This document shows positions 22,738 to 36,300 of a DNA stretch of 64,000 nt, piece by piece. A program made the position numbers and the translations under genes. The stretch is from Pyronema omphalodes (taxonomy: Eukaryota > Ascomycota > Pezizomycetes > Pezizales > Pyronemataceae). A model generated the notes under the pieces. That model was not told where the DNA came from and did not search any database. It saw only the letters and a program-made list of their open reading frames with translations. Position 1 is the stretch's first letter. Each line of letters begins with the position of its first letter. Location: the NCBI GenBank assembly GCA_024516155.1, contig JAJJXM010000037.1:1-64000 (forward strand), in the 5' to 3' direction.

Positions 22738-22870
22738 CGGATATGCTGGAGATGCGGAGATGCGGAGATGCTGGAGATGCTGGAGATGCTGTAGGATGCT
22801 GTAGGATGCTGTAGGATGCTGTAGGATGCTGTAGGATGCTGTAGGATGCTATGGGATGCTGTAGGATACT
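22738..22870. repeat. 9-10-bp minisatellite (GGAGATGCT / GTAGGATGCT)n
   Basis: Units first read GGAGATGCG/GGAGATGCT and then become about eight copies of GTAGGATGCT, a clear transition of repeat unit within one array. Confidence 0.95.
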
Positions 22871-23394
22871 GGAGAAGCGGTCGGATACTGGGGATCAGGA
22901 TGATGGAGTATATGGAGTAGATGGAGGATGTACTTCAACTCCCAAGCGATACTATAGGATTTATGATTCCTCGTATAGGATGCCATGGAGTGTGGACGAT
23001 AGATCCATACATCATACCATAAACTCCTGGAATTTATTTTCAATCCACTCTATACAAGCCGGAACTATAAAAGCCTGTTAATTCAGATATATCCATAGAT
23101 TAAAAAAAAAAAAACATCTTTGCTATCGTCGGGGATAATTTGTATAGCAGGGAGTATTATAAAACATCATAACACATCTGAAGATTAAGTCGGTTAGATG
23201 AACGAGAGTTTGCATATCCTCAAGCCTTGCTTATGTTTATTTCATTACATTATAACGTTTTGTTTCTTCACGAAGAATCTTTCTGCACGCAGTGCTGGCT
23301 TGTTTATCTGTGATGCATTTCCTTTCTTATTTTTCCTAAGATTGTCTCACTTTTTGTTTTTCTTTTTCCTGCGCGGAGAGGTTTTTGGGAGTAG

Positions 23395-23515
23395 GAGATA
23401 GGGTGCCTCGGTGCCTCATCAGGTGGCTTCGGCCTCGAGGATAGCATTTGGTTGTTTTTTCTGTTTTCCCGCATAGACCTTCAAGGCCTCGATCGGTGTA
23501 TGATTAGAATGTAAA
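23395..23515 (-). repeat. Dispersed ~110-bp repeat, copy 2 (inverted)
   Basis: Read on the minus strand it starts AATCATACACCGATCGAGGC, as at 18795, and continues with TATGCGGGA and TGATGAGGCA. The middle has diverged. Confidence 0.6.
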
Positions 23516-26374
23516 CGTAAAATCGAGTGTGTATATCCAGCACTCGCACCCGTTTTAGAATATTTCAATCAAATTTGGCGATGCGTTGGGGGTTGGAGTA
23601 TAAAGTGTATGGATGTTCATTTAAATTCTCGGTTAGGTTTCTTTCCTTGTCTTTTATTTTCCTTTGTTTTTTTTTTTATTCCTTTTATTTTCTTTTTTTT
23701 ATGACCGCCACAGGCTCTGTTTCAGGAGCCTGCTCTACTTCTGAGATGATTTTTCTCTGATGGAGGAAATATTTTTGTCCAAAATTCTTCGGGTGAAGAC
23801 TTCAAATTCAACTACAACGGCGTTCTCATTTTAGATTAGATTCACGGGAACTCTGAATAGTGTAACAAAATCCTCTTTTGTAATCCATTCTACTTTGCCA
23901 CAAGATGCAAAATGTATGTATAACTAAAAAAGAGGAGACAGCTCTTGCGACTATACATCCCCGATACATCCCTAAACAACTAAAATATACAATTCTCTTT
24001 TCTAATCAACTCCGAACTCCAGAAACATGTACAGAATAAGAAAATCCGCGTCGATTGACTACATCTTCAGACCAATAACATAGACAATTCTCATTTTTGA
24101 TTAACCCAAACCCCATAAATAAATACAGAATGAGTAAATCAAAAAAGAGGATGCAAAACACACGTCATTAAATCTGCTCCATACCATCCCTTCCTTTGCC
24201 ACTTTATCCCACATCGAGTTTTTGATTCACCCAGTCGCATAGGAAGCCATCATCAAGGAATAAATCAGTGGAGGCAAAAATCTCTTGATGTCAACCCAAT
24301 AACCCCCCATGCCCATCGGTGGTCGAATTGTTGCAGCCACCCATCACCTAACACCCTTTCCAACCATCTTATGTCATCTAGACCTTGTTCCGTAGTTGCC
24401 GATTTGATGGTTCCATTTCTAGGAAGGACGGATACGGAAGCGATGGGTAGAGAAGGTCAATCGAAAGCGGAAAGTAGTGCTGCGCGACGCATATGAGCGA
24501 GGTAGATCGTTGGAAATTTAGCTCCGTCGCAAGGTAAGTCCGGGAGTAGCTGTAAGCGACGCGCTTCAACCGTGTGTCCGTGAACAGAAGACTTTGCGAC
24601 GTGATGTGTAGTTGAGGGTGTGGACGGATTCCGAAGGGTGGATATTGAAGAACGAGTGTAGAAGTTGAATGACTGGATTGGTGATTGTAACGAGGGAGTG
24701 ACTTGAGGATAAAGACACCGTCGGTAGTTGTAGCAACGGAGCAACCCGAAGATGCTGTAGAGAGAATGTGGTTCAGGTCCGAATAATGAGGGTGGTAGCA
24801 ATGTAATGACTGTCCAGTGTTGTTCAGAAACTCCCGCTATAATGTACGTTCCAACAGGTTATGAGCCCAAGGCACATAAACCTACTGCGACCATCCTCAG
24901 TAATCCACTGCGCCGAGCGCATCGAAGCGGTGGTTCATCGATAGAGGTCCCAGGAAGCTGTTGTTCCTTGGAGTCATAAACTGTTAGCCGTCCAGAAGAG
25001 TGAGTGTTGCTGAGGAGGAAACAGATGAGGGGGGAAGAAGAGGTTTAAATAAGTTTGACGGCGTATCTAGGAATGATTTACCCGGACCAATCAGCATCAT
25101 CGACAGGGATGCAATTGCCGGACTTGGTTGAAGGGCGGCGGAAGCGAGGGCTGCGATGCAGTCATAAAAGACAAACGATGACGCGGGTGGAGCGCAGCGA
25201 CCGTTCCATGGACCGAGGAGCCGCGTGGAGGTTATGTAGAGAGATGGAGGATCCCGCACCGCCAGCGGGCGACTAGTAGCTTGCTACACGTCGACTTACA
25301 TACCAGCCGGAGCGTGTAGATGAAGCTTCTCTAGGTTACACAAAATATAATTCGTCAGCTGGCATTTGACAGTCTGCCCACGCGTACCACGCAACAGCTA
25401 ATGTTATTAGCATAACTTAATCTGTGTATGTATAAAAAATAATATTATTTCGAGGAATTTTGAGATGATCATAATTGTAGCATCTGGTATCTTCCAGATG
25501 GCTCAATCAATCATGTCTTTGTTTTGCCGGAACGATGCCTTGATGTCTTGACGAAAGTGGTAGCGGAAGCGGAGGCGGAGGTGGATGGAATTATAATATT
25601 GTCCGTGTAGCGTGATTAAATTGGCATTTAGTGTAGCAGCCAATTCTTCTACGGCGGTGTCGGAATTTCCAGGAAGCCGGCGGTAAGCAAGCTGGTGGTC
25701 GGTATCGATTGGGCGCCATACGCTTCATCCATTCATTCCCGCTTCGCCATCCGGTTAACACAGAACCGAGTATTGTCTTGGATCCGAAGAATAGCTCCCG
25801 AATTCAACACAGAATTAACGAAGAGTGTAAAACGAAATATCAACGTCTTACTCATTTCTCAAGAACAATAAAATCCGGATTCCGACTGGCTATGTTCTCT
25901 CCCCCAACTTTTCCGATTGTTCTTGTTGAACGAGCGTATCAGAGAGAAAACATGGAGGTGGAGAAGCAAATTGTATCATTCTCTAACCGCCAAGTCCCGC
26001 ATCGTTAGAGATGACATTACAAAACTCCATCTGCGCCACGCCCAAGGCTTCATCACTGACCTTCACGCCAATAGTTTCCTTAATCCTTTCCCCGTCATGA
26101 ACCATGTACGTCTAAATCTTCCCATATTTCGCGTTCCCTTTGATTAATCGTCACAACTTTCCGTTTAACAACTTCTATCTCATCCTGCGTTCTTATCTTA
26201 TTCATCGTCCTTCACGTATTGCTATATTCCATGGAGTTGATTCAAATAGAGAAACCCTAGATATCATACCGCAGACGCAACACCAGTCATTTCAACTCCT
26301 CTGACTGGAATAGTATCAATATCCAAGTCAATATTGAAAAAATGCTCCTGGTCAGACGAAGGATGAGCTGACAT

Positions 26375-26530
26375 TTGGGGAGACAAGAGAGACAGAAAGA
26401 TGGAGATGGAGAATGTTGTGAGTGATATTCGATAACGAGCAAAACATTCCATCGACAGAAAAAACATAACGAGGGGATGTACGCTAAGGCAACATCCACC
26501 TCCACAAGCAGTCACAGCACAGAGCACGGC
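26375..26530 (-). repeat. Diverged inverted repeat, partner at 27670-27850
   Basis: On the minus strand it shares CACTGCTTGTGGAG-like, ATGTTGCCTTAGCG, CGTTATGTT, TCCATCTCCATC and intervening blocks, in the same order, with the plus strand at 27670-27850. Confidence 0.65.
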
Positions 26531-27053
26531 TCGACAGGCACTCTTCAACAAATATCCCAGTCCATATATCCAAAAACAATCACAAACCATCACTATTTTT
26601 CCTCTAACCAATTCTCGCCAGACTCCAAGTTCCAAAAATCTCACAATTTCTGTGTAACCATCACAAAATAACTTAAAGACAATGCATTGCCAGAAGACGT
26701 ATGTAGTATGTACTATATTCCGATCTTCATTTAAATTCCCGGATATGACATTTTACTTTACCCTTGGCCCTTGGCCCTTGCACCTTGCACCTTCAGTAAG
26801 ATAGTCACATGGAAAAATGAGGTGCACGTAATATATCGCATATCGTAACGCAGTCCTCCAGTCGAGGATTCCTAGGCTTTTCACCTGGTAGTCATGTGTA
26901 GTCACCTGTAGAGATCCCTTCACGTGTTCTTTCTCAAGCGGCCAAGGCTCCAGGAAGCGACTTATGATAACACCTATCCACTATAGAGAATTAGGAGAAT
27001 AGTACCCCGGCCGAATAAAAGAACTCGCGTCTGCATGTGACACAAGAAAAACA

Positions 27054-27225
27054 AGGAAAAAAGAAAATAAAAGAAAATAAAAGAAAATAAAAGAAAATAA
27101 AAGAAAATAAAAGAAAATAAAAGAAAATAAAAGAAAATAAAAGAAAATAAAAGAAAATAAAGAAAATAAAAGAAAATAAAAGAAAATAAAAGAAAATAAA
27201 GAAAATAAAAGAAATAAAGGAAAAA
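27054..27225. repeat. 10-bp minisatellite (AAAAGAAAAT)n
   Basis: About 17 copies of an A-rich 10-bp unit with a few 9-bp variants near its 3' end. Confidence 0.97.
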
Positions 27226-27669
27226 GAAGAAAAAGGGAGAAATTAAATAAAAATAAACACACCACTACCCGAACCCCGGACTATAACAATAATCAATCCT
27301 CAACCCTCAACCAACAACTTCCAAATCCAACTTCGAACCGTATCTGAGGGTGTCTGTACTTAGTCATGCACAATCACTCGTTCCTCACCCACTTCTCCCT
27401 TACTGCCGGCTAAGATAACTTTCAATTCGAGTTCCTACCGGTATTAATATATGCCAGCCCCAGCAGTGTATGTATTGTAGTATTACACCTCAACTCGGCT
27501 TGGAATCCCGTGTCAATGCCGCATCAATCCCGTATCGCTCCCACAAACTGCCGCCTGGCCACCAACCTCCCAGTGTTCATCCCGAATCCTCAAGCACTGG
27601 TAGCTTTACCCATCACGTGAAAGTGACAACTCTTATATAATCTACCAAAACAATCCTATGGAGCCGTAC

Positions 27670-27850
27670 TCTCTGTTGCGTCACTGCTTGTGGAGATGGA
27701 GATGGAGATGGATGTTGCCTTAGCGCACCCCACCCCCCGTTATGTTAGTTCCGTCAATGGAGTTATTTTGTTCTTTATCCAATATCACGATTCACGATTT
27801 ACGGTTCGATCTTAATCTCCATCTCCATCGCCATTTTCTTCTCTTGCTGC
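27670..27850 (+). repeat. Diverged inverted repeat, partner at 26375-26530
   Basis: Shares the block order described for 26375-26530, with an expanded GGAGAT microsatellite in the middle. Confidence 0.65.
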
Positions 27851-28384
27851 TCCGTCGTGGGAGGGAATACTATGGGATATGTCTTACCCTGTGCATGCTA
27901 ATATGGTCACGGATTGCTGATTACTGATTACTGAGCTATCGCTGGTTGGCAGCAACTGCTGTGTTTTATGTATACATGGCTAATATGTAAACAATCACGG
28001 CACTCGGAAGCTCGATAGTTTGAAGGTTTCACACCCTTGCTTTGCCCTCCAGTCCCTCCTGCCCGTTAGACCCCTCCGTAGTAATAGGTTATCTAGTCCA
28101 TCTAATCCGTCTAATCCGTCTAATCCGTCTTCTCCAGTTATTGCAGTTGCCAGCTAAAGACCAGATTAGACCACACCACCACTTACAGTCTTATCTTATC
28201 TTATATCTGGTCAAGACTAATTATCCCTGGGGCACTGTATCACTGTATCACTATAGCACTGTAGCACTGTAGACTAGCCGGTAAGTGATCATTACCCCAA
28301 TCATGTCACTGACGTCGACCATGACTCATGGCCCGCCGACTACACTGTTACGGGATGAGTCGTGATCACGGTTCTGATATTTTA

Positions 28385-28478
28385 ACCTGAAAACCGCACA
28401 ACCGCACAACCGCACAACCGCACAACCGCACAACCGCACAACCGCACAACCCCACAACCCCACAACCCCACAACCCCG
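28385..28478. repeat. 8-bp minisatellite (CCGCACAA)n then (CCCCACAA)n
   Basis: About seven CCGCACAA units followed by four CCCCACAA units. Confidence 0.95.
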
Positions 28479-29808
28479 GAAACGCCCGAAACTACAATGT
28501 ATCATGTCATGCTGGTAGAATTTAGCCTTGAATGTTTTGAAGATAGGGAGGTCCGGGATATAACGTGTAAAGAAAAAAAGTAGGATAGGATAGGGTGGGG
28601 TGGGGTTTGATGAGATTTTAATGGTTATGGTTATGGTTGTAGATCAGGGTAGCGGGATGCTGGATACTGGATACTGGATACTGGATACTGGGTACTGGAT
28701 ACTAGATACTAGATATTAGGAATACATATCGATAACCAGGACTATACTTCCGAAAGTAACAGGAGTGGTAGTGGCCCGTGGGTATGTTTATCTTCTTCTC
28801 TTCTTATCTTCCCTTCAACCTAAGCATTACGATTCCGACAAAAAAATACTGTAGTCTGTGGGTAGACCAGTCACCATAGACCGTGGTTGAATTATTTTGA
28901 GGCAGCTGGGATAGTATAGCTAGCTGATTCCTGGAGCGGGGTATAAATTGTAAATCGTCAACTACCTGTTGCTACAGTAGATACAGAGCCCAGAGCCTAG
29001 AGCCCAGAGCCTAGAGTCCCTACTACAGAACTAAAAACAGCCCAACTACGGCTACAAATATCACGTCTAAGTCCTGCTGCTGAATAGCTGCTTCAGAAAT
29101 TTGCGGAGCCAGAGTCTTGTTTTGCTGTACCGTTTCACTTTTATTTCCGCAGACGGGATTGGATTTCGGACCAAGTGTAGACTGCATAGGACAATACGGT
29201 CCGGAGCGTAGTTTTTGATGGAGCATCGGGAGCATTGCGGCAGCTGTGAAATGGAAGTCTAATCAATGTCTTTAGATCAAGATTAATATAATAGATCACT
29301 ATTTCTATATTTCCTTCTGGGTTTTTCTGTTTCCCTCTTTCACTGTCTCCCTGTTTCCGTATTTCGGTATTTCTGCATTTCTACGTCAAGGTTCGATATT
29401 CCCGATTAATCACAGATTACCAATTAACAGATTTAACAGGTTAATAGATTGGCAGATTCTACGATTCGCCAATTTACCAAGTCACCGAGTCAAGTCTCAC
29501 CCTTGGCGCGTACTACATATACGATTCTCTGGAATTCGAGTCATTATGTATGACCACAGAGCTCAGAGCCCAGAGCTTAGGGTTTAGAACTCGATAGATT
29601 ATATATTGATATATGTACGGCGGTTTTTATAACTTTTTATTTTCATTATATTTTACCGTACATATTAGGTTATTAGATAAAGACAGGAAGACAAGAAGAC
29701 AGGAAGACAGAAAGCTCGAGATTACCATAAAAACCTCTTCTGAGACGAAAACCAAGACAATGCAAGATCAATAGTAAATCTGATCATAAGTGACTGAATC
29801 CGAAATAC
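28479..29808. other. Intergenic with one weak minus-strand ORF
   Basis: A 70-codon minus-strand frame (29023-29235) ends in a hydrophobic tail and is preceded by a TTTCACAG acceptor-like site, as if it were a second exon. No signal-peptide exon with a donor is found upstream, so I do not call a gene. Confidence 0.4.
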
Positions 29809-30368
29809 TTTATCAGCTGTATATATATATGCGTTTGTAAACAATCAAAGCGCCTGGGCCAGCCTGGTACGCTTATCTAGTATTATCTTCACTTTCTAAA
29901 TACATATAGATATAGATACAGATGGATATATCTTATCCAGAGTAGTTAGAAACTAGAATAGAAAGTATCGATTCCATAAAAACCGATACCCTATTGGCTT
30001 GATAACTGCTACAGCTTGCCTTGGCCCTTGAGCTTGTTATCATCTACCCTCTGACGTAGATGGCTAGCTGGCTAGCTTGCTGCTAGGCTTTATCCGCTGT
30101 ACATATATGTACATGCGTTTTAAACAATCAAAGCACCTGGACCGTCCTGGTGCGTTTATCTAGTATTATCTTCACTTTCTAAATACGTATAGATATGGAT
30201 ATAGATATAGATATATCTTATCCCGATTAATCATTAGTTGGAACAAAACGTATCGATTGCATAAAAGCCAATACCCTATTGGCTTGATAACTGCTACAGC
30301 TTGCCTTGGCCCTTGAGCTTGTTATCATCTAGCATCTGACGTAGATAGCTAGCTAGCTTGCTTGCTAG
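29809..30368 (+). repeat. Tandem duplication, two ~280-bp units
   Basis: Unit 1 (29809-30088) and unit 2 (30089-30368) align along their whole length. Shared blocks include AAACAATCAAAGC.CCTGG, TTATCTAGTATTATCTTCAC, CCCTATTGGCTTGATAACTG and TGCCTTGGCCCTTGAGCTTG, with scattered substitutions between the copies. Confidence 0.9.
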
Positions 30369-33300
30369 GAGAATTTGGAAACTGGAACTAATAGAAACAT
30401 TTCAGTCTACATCTAAATCCGAACGAGATTAATAACGAGATTAACGAGATTATCAGAGTTGAATCAACCCTCGATAATCACCGACTAGCCACTAGCTAGT
30501 CGTCACTAAAAATCTCAGAGGAAATCAAAACTGAAGTATGTACCTTGTAGAACTTTAATCAAACTTAAGATTCCTGTTACACGGGTACGTAGGGCTCTGT
30601 CGCTGGTGAACCCATGTCATCCCTGTCATGTAATCAGTTTCCCAATCAGGGGTTATTAGACGAGTTTTTTGGTGTTACACAAGAAGCACTGCCGCGATGG
30701 GTGGATGTATGGGAACTGTGACTTATTATGATTTTGTGATTTGGGGGATGTTATGTCATGTCAGGAGGGATAGCGTTGTGGATCGGGGATGATCAGATGT
30801 AATGATAGATAATCGGGTAATGGGTAGTGGTATGTACTATGTATTAGGCGTCGTGAAATGGTATATCGAGACGCCTTGAACGATAAAAGAGCCCAGAAGA
30901 TACACCATTAACGCTGGTTGATGGATATTACAATGTAATAGTGGCTGGTACTCGGGTTATCTCTCATAGGTGGTTTCGTCTTAGCAAAATTCCTTTCAAC
31001 TTGTACTACGCAATATTTTTGTAGCCAAGTATAGTAGACAACTAAAAATCGTCGTGATGATGCAAGGCAGAATCATGAAATAGACGCAGTCAGTTTCAGG
31101 TTCCTTCAATCTTCGAGTCTAAGTCGTGGCCTACTGACTCCGCCACCTCTCCGTCGTCGTGTTTATTCCATGCTGACAGGTAAATCGTAATGCAAATCGG
31201 ATTAACTTGGAAACTATTGATGCCAAGATACCGGTACAGTGGTACTATACGGCATGTCCGTTTGGTTGATTCGATTCAAGACTTTTCCAGACCTTCGATC
31301 CGGTTTCTATGCATATGATCTTGTCCGACACGGCGAAACCGAAGTTCAAATAAACGCAGTTTCCGAAATACTTCGGGGAGGCCGTTTGTGTTTCTTGACT
31401 AAGCTACCGAACTGTACGAGTCCTTGGTACGTGTTAATTAACGATATCCGTGTCGTGATAGAGTAACGTTACACTTTCTGTTTCCCGGTCTGAAACATGA
31501 TGTTCGAAGGAGCCTTGTAAGTTGTAACGGACCGATGCAATCTTGTGTAGGACCTGATAGGCCTTTGATACATAGCTGATGATCATGTAGTGGAACTGCT
31601 AGGGTGAGGCGTGGCATAGGGTGCTTATTGTTCATGCGTGGATTCGTGGATGAGGATGAGAATGATGACCGGTATCTTGTTTTAGACTCTAAAGGCTATT
31701 CAATAGTCGGCCGGGGTAACAACATTCCTGTCAGAAGTCTTGCTCTGAGGCAGTAAATCCTCCAGGCTGTACAGGTCTAATACTCACCGATATTAGCAGT
31801 CGTCATTGTCCACGTTTTCAAGAACATCAGTAGTCTGAGCATGTTCTCAGAGCCTAAAGTCGGAAGGTTCGGTGCTTCTTCCGCGGCTTTGTGCTTCTCT
31901 AAACTCCAATGAAGCTGATGGTCGATGGGAGATCCGTCAGGCCACCAAGATAGTATCTATTCCTGGCTTATTCGTGGTCTCGATGTCTAAAGATATCTGT
32001 ATGCATTTCTGGTTTCCTTTTTGTTTCCCCATACATAGAAGGCGCAGATTATCAGTGACGTGCAGTATCGAAGCCGTGTAGCCAACCATCAAATCTACAC
32101 CCGCCAAGAGATTGTTGCAAGGCATAGCTTTCGGTATATTTTTTTCCAGTGATGCAGAAAGTTAAAGATAGAAAACCTCACATCTCGACAACTTCCACAA
32201 CGTCATCGACATACCTGTACCATTTTGCACTTCCCATCGCGTACACCGAGATACTTCGCCGTTTGTCCAACCGTCCTTCTATTTTACCTTGTTCCGTCGC
32301 TTGTTGAATCGCCAAAATCGCGCTGCAGTTGCATCGCCTTCAAATGTGGGATCACGTTGGTTGTTGCTGTAGACTAAGTGGTGAGATGAGATAAAAATAG
32401 AACCGAGAAACTGACAGGCTCAGCCCTTTCTGAGCGGACCTGCAGACAGAATACACTAACGCGTTATGTCTTAGTAGCAATATCTAGGCTAACCCGCTTA
32501 ATATTAGCCTCTATGCTGAGATAATCCAATTTAAGCGTAAAGTAATTACTAGCCTTTTACGTTCTAAATCGCCAAGATAAAAGGCTGAGCTAGGCTCTAC
32601 TACTAGCCTGTCGCCCCCGCGCGCCATTCATCGGGCCTACAACACCAACCAACGCTTGCCGTTAACGAACCCTCGCTCCGAATGTCCGAGACATTCTGTT
32701 ACTCCAACACTCCGGTGACTTGAAAACTAGCAAATAACTAAGCTCAGAAGATGTGATGGAGGAGAGGATTTGTTAAGAGATTCATCGCAATCAATGCTTT
32801 TCATTTTGGAGCCCTTGGAGCACAGTGCTTCTCCGGAGGAATTTGAGGGGCCGGGCTTCGGTATCAAGGTGGCCGATGTAACCAATTACTCTCTTTGTTA
32901 TCTTCGATGAAGATGCAGAGATGCAGAGCACGGAGTCCTAAAGTCCGCGAGTAGAGGGCTGGTAAGTTCAAAGATCAAAGATTAAAAGATATTTTTATTT
33001 ATCGTTACTTCACCAATCATTCTCAAGAAAGACCAAGCGAAAACTTCTATGTACCATGAAACGCATAGGCTATTTGACATTTTCCCTAATTTACCACGTG
33101 ACTCCCGTCGTTCTGTTCCATCCGCATGCAACCCCAAAATTCTCGGCTAATTCCTCTACTTTGGGCAAAAGATTGACGGGTAGATTTATTATCTGGGATG
33201 TATCTTAAATTAATTCCCCTTCAAGTTCCAGGATTTTTTCCTACTGCCGTTGTCATCTATCACCTCACCTGTCACTTTAAGTCCTGTTGTCATGCATGGG

Positions 33301-36300
33301 GGGTTGGCAATTCCAAATTCTTCAGGCGAAATTATTGACGTACATACAGGCACACAAGGCAGCTGCGGCTCTGTCGTCTGTACTATCAACTTGCTCACTG
33401 TTGCATACAGCTTCCTGCTAAACATACACCATTAGCAAACGAAAATTTCATCCATCGGTGAATAAAATTAGTTAAAAATGAATCAAGATGAGTAAACATT
33501 CGCCAACTGTCAGGGTCAAGCCACAACTTTTAGGCGAACGTCTGTCAACGCGATTGCCGGCATCCGAATAAACTGCTGGTCTGCATCTATGACAGATTGG
33601 GCATCAATAGATATAATTGACGCAGGCCAACCATACCCTGCATGTAAGCAATAAATCTCCTTCTACCTACTTCGATGGAAATGTTTCTTCCAATTGTTTT
33701 CCAAACAAAGTTGAGGACAAGCGAACTTTCATCAATGGTAACACCAATCTTTAGTGATTGTTACACAAACTGTGAGAAGGCAGCGGTTGGACGACGATTT
33801 TTGGGTACTACGCCGATGGTCCAGTGTGCCTTGGTTACATTTCAAGCATATGTATGTCCATGGAATGCATAGATGAACGGGAAGGGATGATTTGTATCGA
33901 TAGGCGCGAGAATGTCCTATGCATAGATTCATGAAGCGAGGGTGGGACGTATGTAATACTTATGCATGTTAAGGAATTTATGCATTTGATGAGTCTTTGC
34001 AACCCTCCAAAACATATCCATTCACGCACTTGGTCGACCAAAATAACCCACTCGTTACCATCACCAGTTACTGTCACAAACACGAGGAAAAGTTTGTACA
34101 TCCCAATCAATGAAACCTACACAATCGGCGTAACATTCCGATCCCATCGAATTACCTCGTTGATTTAAGGCTTTACCTATGTAATTCCGTCTTTCTTCTG
34201 AAACCGCGAATCTCACGTTTTTCCCATGCTGTACACCAATAATGAACGACTGGACTTCGGCCACCGAAACGCCTTTATCACAGCCCTAAAAAAAAGCCAC
34301 ACGCTCTGCGCATTCCGGTCCTCTTGTGATCAAGATGAGGTAAGACGTATGTTCATACGAGTTTAGTTACCACGGAAATGTTAATCACGCACGTTTCAAT
34401 GGAACATTGAATTTTCGTTGTTACTCTTGCACTTCGGGTTCTGTGATAATTGATTCGAAACTTGAGAAACATTCTAGAAGGAATTTCCAGTGTGACGTCC
34501 AGGGTATTAGGCTAGCTTACTTCACTATCCAAGCAACATTCCGTAGTGCCTCCAACTTGGAAACCCACATGGCTGATTATCCTCACTGTATGTAGTAACC
34601 AATTAATGGGTTTTGTGCTACTACTGTACAACAGAAGTGGAGTACATATCGTAACTTCCACATTATGGATCCACCCTTAAGGCAGTACCGATCGCTGTGT
34701 ATCGGTACGCTTCATGGGATCCACTGTGGGCCTACGGTACGGACGGGTACACAAGATCTTGGGCTCGAAGCTATGCAGAGTTAAAGTCACAGCCTTCCAT
34801 GAGCAGTGCATAATCTTTATTTTTAGAAACACTTAGGAACACCAAGTCAGTGATCGTTAGGTAAATTGTACACCCATCAAGGGAAACATCCAACGTGAAA
34901 CAATAGTTCGTTGGCTGTGCATGGGGCACACGTGAAGTATAATGCAGATGTCACCACGTACTTTAAGGTATTTGTGACACGGTACATGGTATGAAGTGTA
35001 ACGATAATTCAATCTCCTTGAATCCCCCCTTGAACCACCACAAACCATGATCCATCAAGCCTGGGTTGCTATCAACCACCGTAATATATTACCCCTTAAC
35101 ATTAGCCTGCGGTAGAGTAGTCAGGCATCAAGTAAAGTGAACGGTGTAAATTACATGATGCGGCGTGGGATTATGGATGATGAATCAATAAGGCCCCCAA
35201 AGGGATTATCCAAAGTACCTAAGCGAGCAGCGCCAGAAAGATATGGGAATTGTCAACTCAGTTCCGGTGTTTTAGGAAGCGACCGCTAGAGCTCTCAGAC
35301 GTCGCTGGGTCCACTATCAGTCCATCAAGAAACAAAGCTCACTGCACGTTGTGACTGAAGCTTCGTAGTGAAATTCTCCATGGCCAGATGAATCTCCAAG
35401 CGTCGGGGATAGTCACCTGGAATAGTTTGGTCTTCTTCAACCATAGGCTAGTTAGATTCACTGGGTATTTGGAATCTGGAACTATGGGGGTTAGTGTTTT
35501 CCTCAAGCGGCTCTTGCGTGGCCTTTACTTTGCTCTTGACTGGCCTTTGACCTGCCTTTGACTTGCATTTAGCTATCCTTGGTTAGCCTTTAACTAGCAA
35601 CCGTGCGGTGCATCTGCCATAATGTGGTTTGATACAATAACAGAAGGTACGTAACTCAAGGAGTGTCAGGATTCCCAACGATTATTAGCTCGCAGGACTT
35701 TCTTCCACGTCAAAGAAGCCTTCAGCTGCCCTTTGAGCCCTGCTGCCTAAATCCCAGTTAGCAAGGCACCATATAGGTGTCGTCAATCACTCGGTGTCAA
35801 TGCCCACTCAACCCCGACATTGCTCTGCACTGGAAGACATGGGTTGTGAATCCCTAAACTCAAGATGGTCGTTGGGAATTTCCAACTCAGGATAAGGTGG
35901 TTAGATAGTTCCATGATGGTCACAGCCACAGATGTCGCAGCCGTCATAGCGTCTATCTTTGAAGATACTGGGCAAGCTGGAGCCGTAAGATGATACTGCT
36001 AACCAAAGTACTTCCCCAGCCCGGCGATTCTGTGTGTGGGATATGGACGGCCGGTATGATGGTGATCAGATTCAGGATCTTACAAGCTTTATGGCAGATA
36101 GACCTAGTAGATGTATGCAGCGGACTTCCTTGAATGGCCGGTGAACAGGAAATCATACCAAACGTCTGAAGCCTAAAGCAGGTCTATCAACGTCGGTGAG
36201 GCCTTCATGGACGAATAACAAATCTGGATAGAATTAGACATACCAAATTCAAACCAATTAGATTGCTTCGTCAAGCTTCGCCAAAATTCGGCGAGTCAAC

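Larger units (their letters stand above)
22590..28384. other. Gene-poor, repeat-rich stretch
   Basis: Contains a 10-bp minisatellite (22738-22870), the second copy of the dispersed repeat (23395-23515), a pair of diverged inverted repeats (26375-26530 and 27670-27850) and a 10-bp minisatellite (27054-27225). Minus-strand frames at 24457-24801 (114 codons) and 26264-26644 (126 codons) have no recognisable domains; the second overlaps a repeat. No gene is supported. Confidence 0.5.

Noticed and set aside
23200..23760. Phe/Leu-rich plus-strand frames resembling membrane proteins
   Set aside because: They result from T-rich tracts (TTTTTC runs). There is no start context or conserved pattern.
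24457..25259. Minus-strand frames of 114 and 91 codons, the first with a mitochondrial-presequence-like composition
   Set aside because: No recognisable domain, no plausible intron joins them, and the promoter is not clear.
26264..26644. Minus-strand frame containing a signal-peptide-like stretch
   Set aside because: It coincides with the diverged repeat that recurs at 27670-27850, where the frame is not kept.
27060..27240. Phe/Leu-rich minus-strand frame
   Set aside because: It is a translation of the (AAAAGAAAAT)n minisatellite.
27054..28478. CRISPR-like array in the regularly spaced repeats
   Set aside because: Units are contiguous 8-10-bp tandem copies with no spacers, and the genome is eukaryotic.
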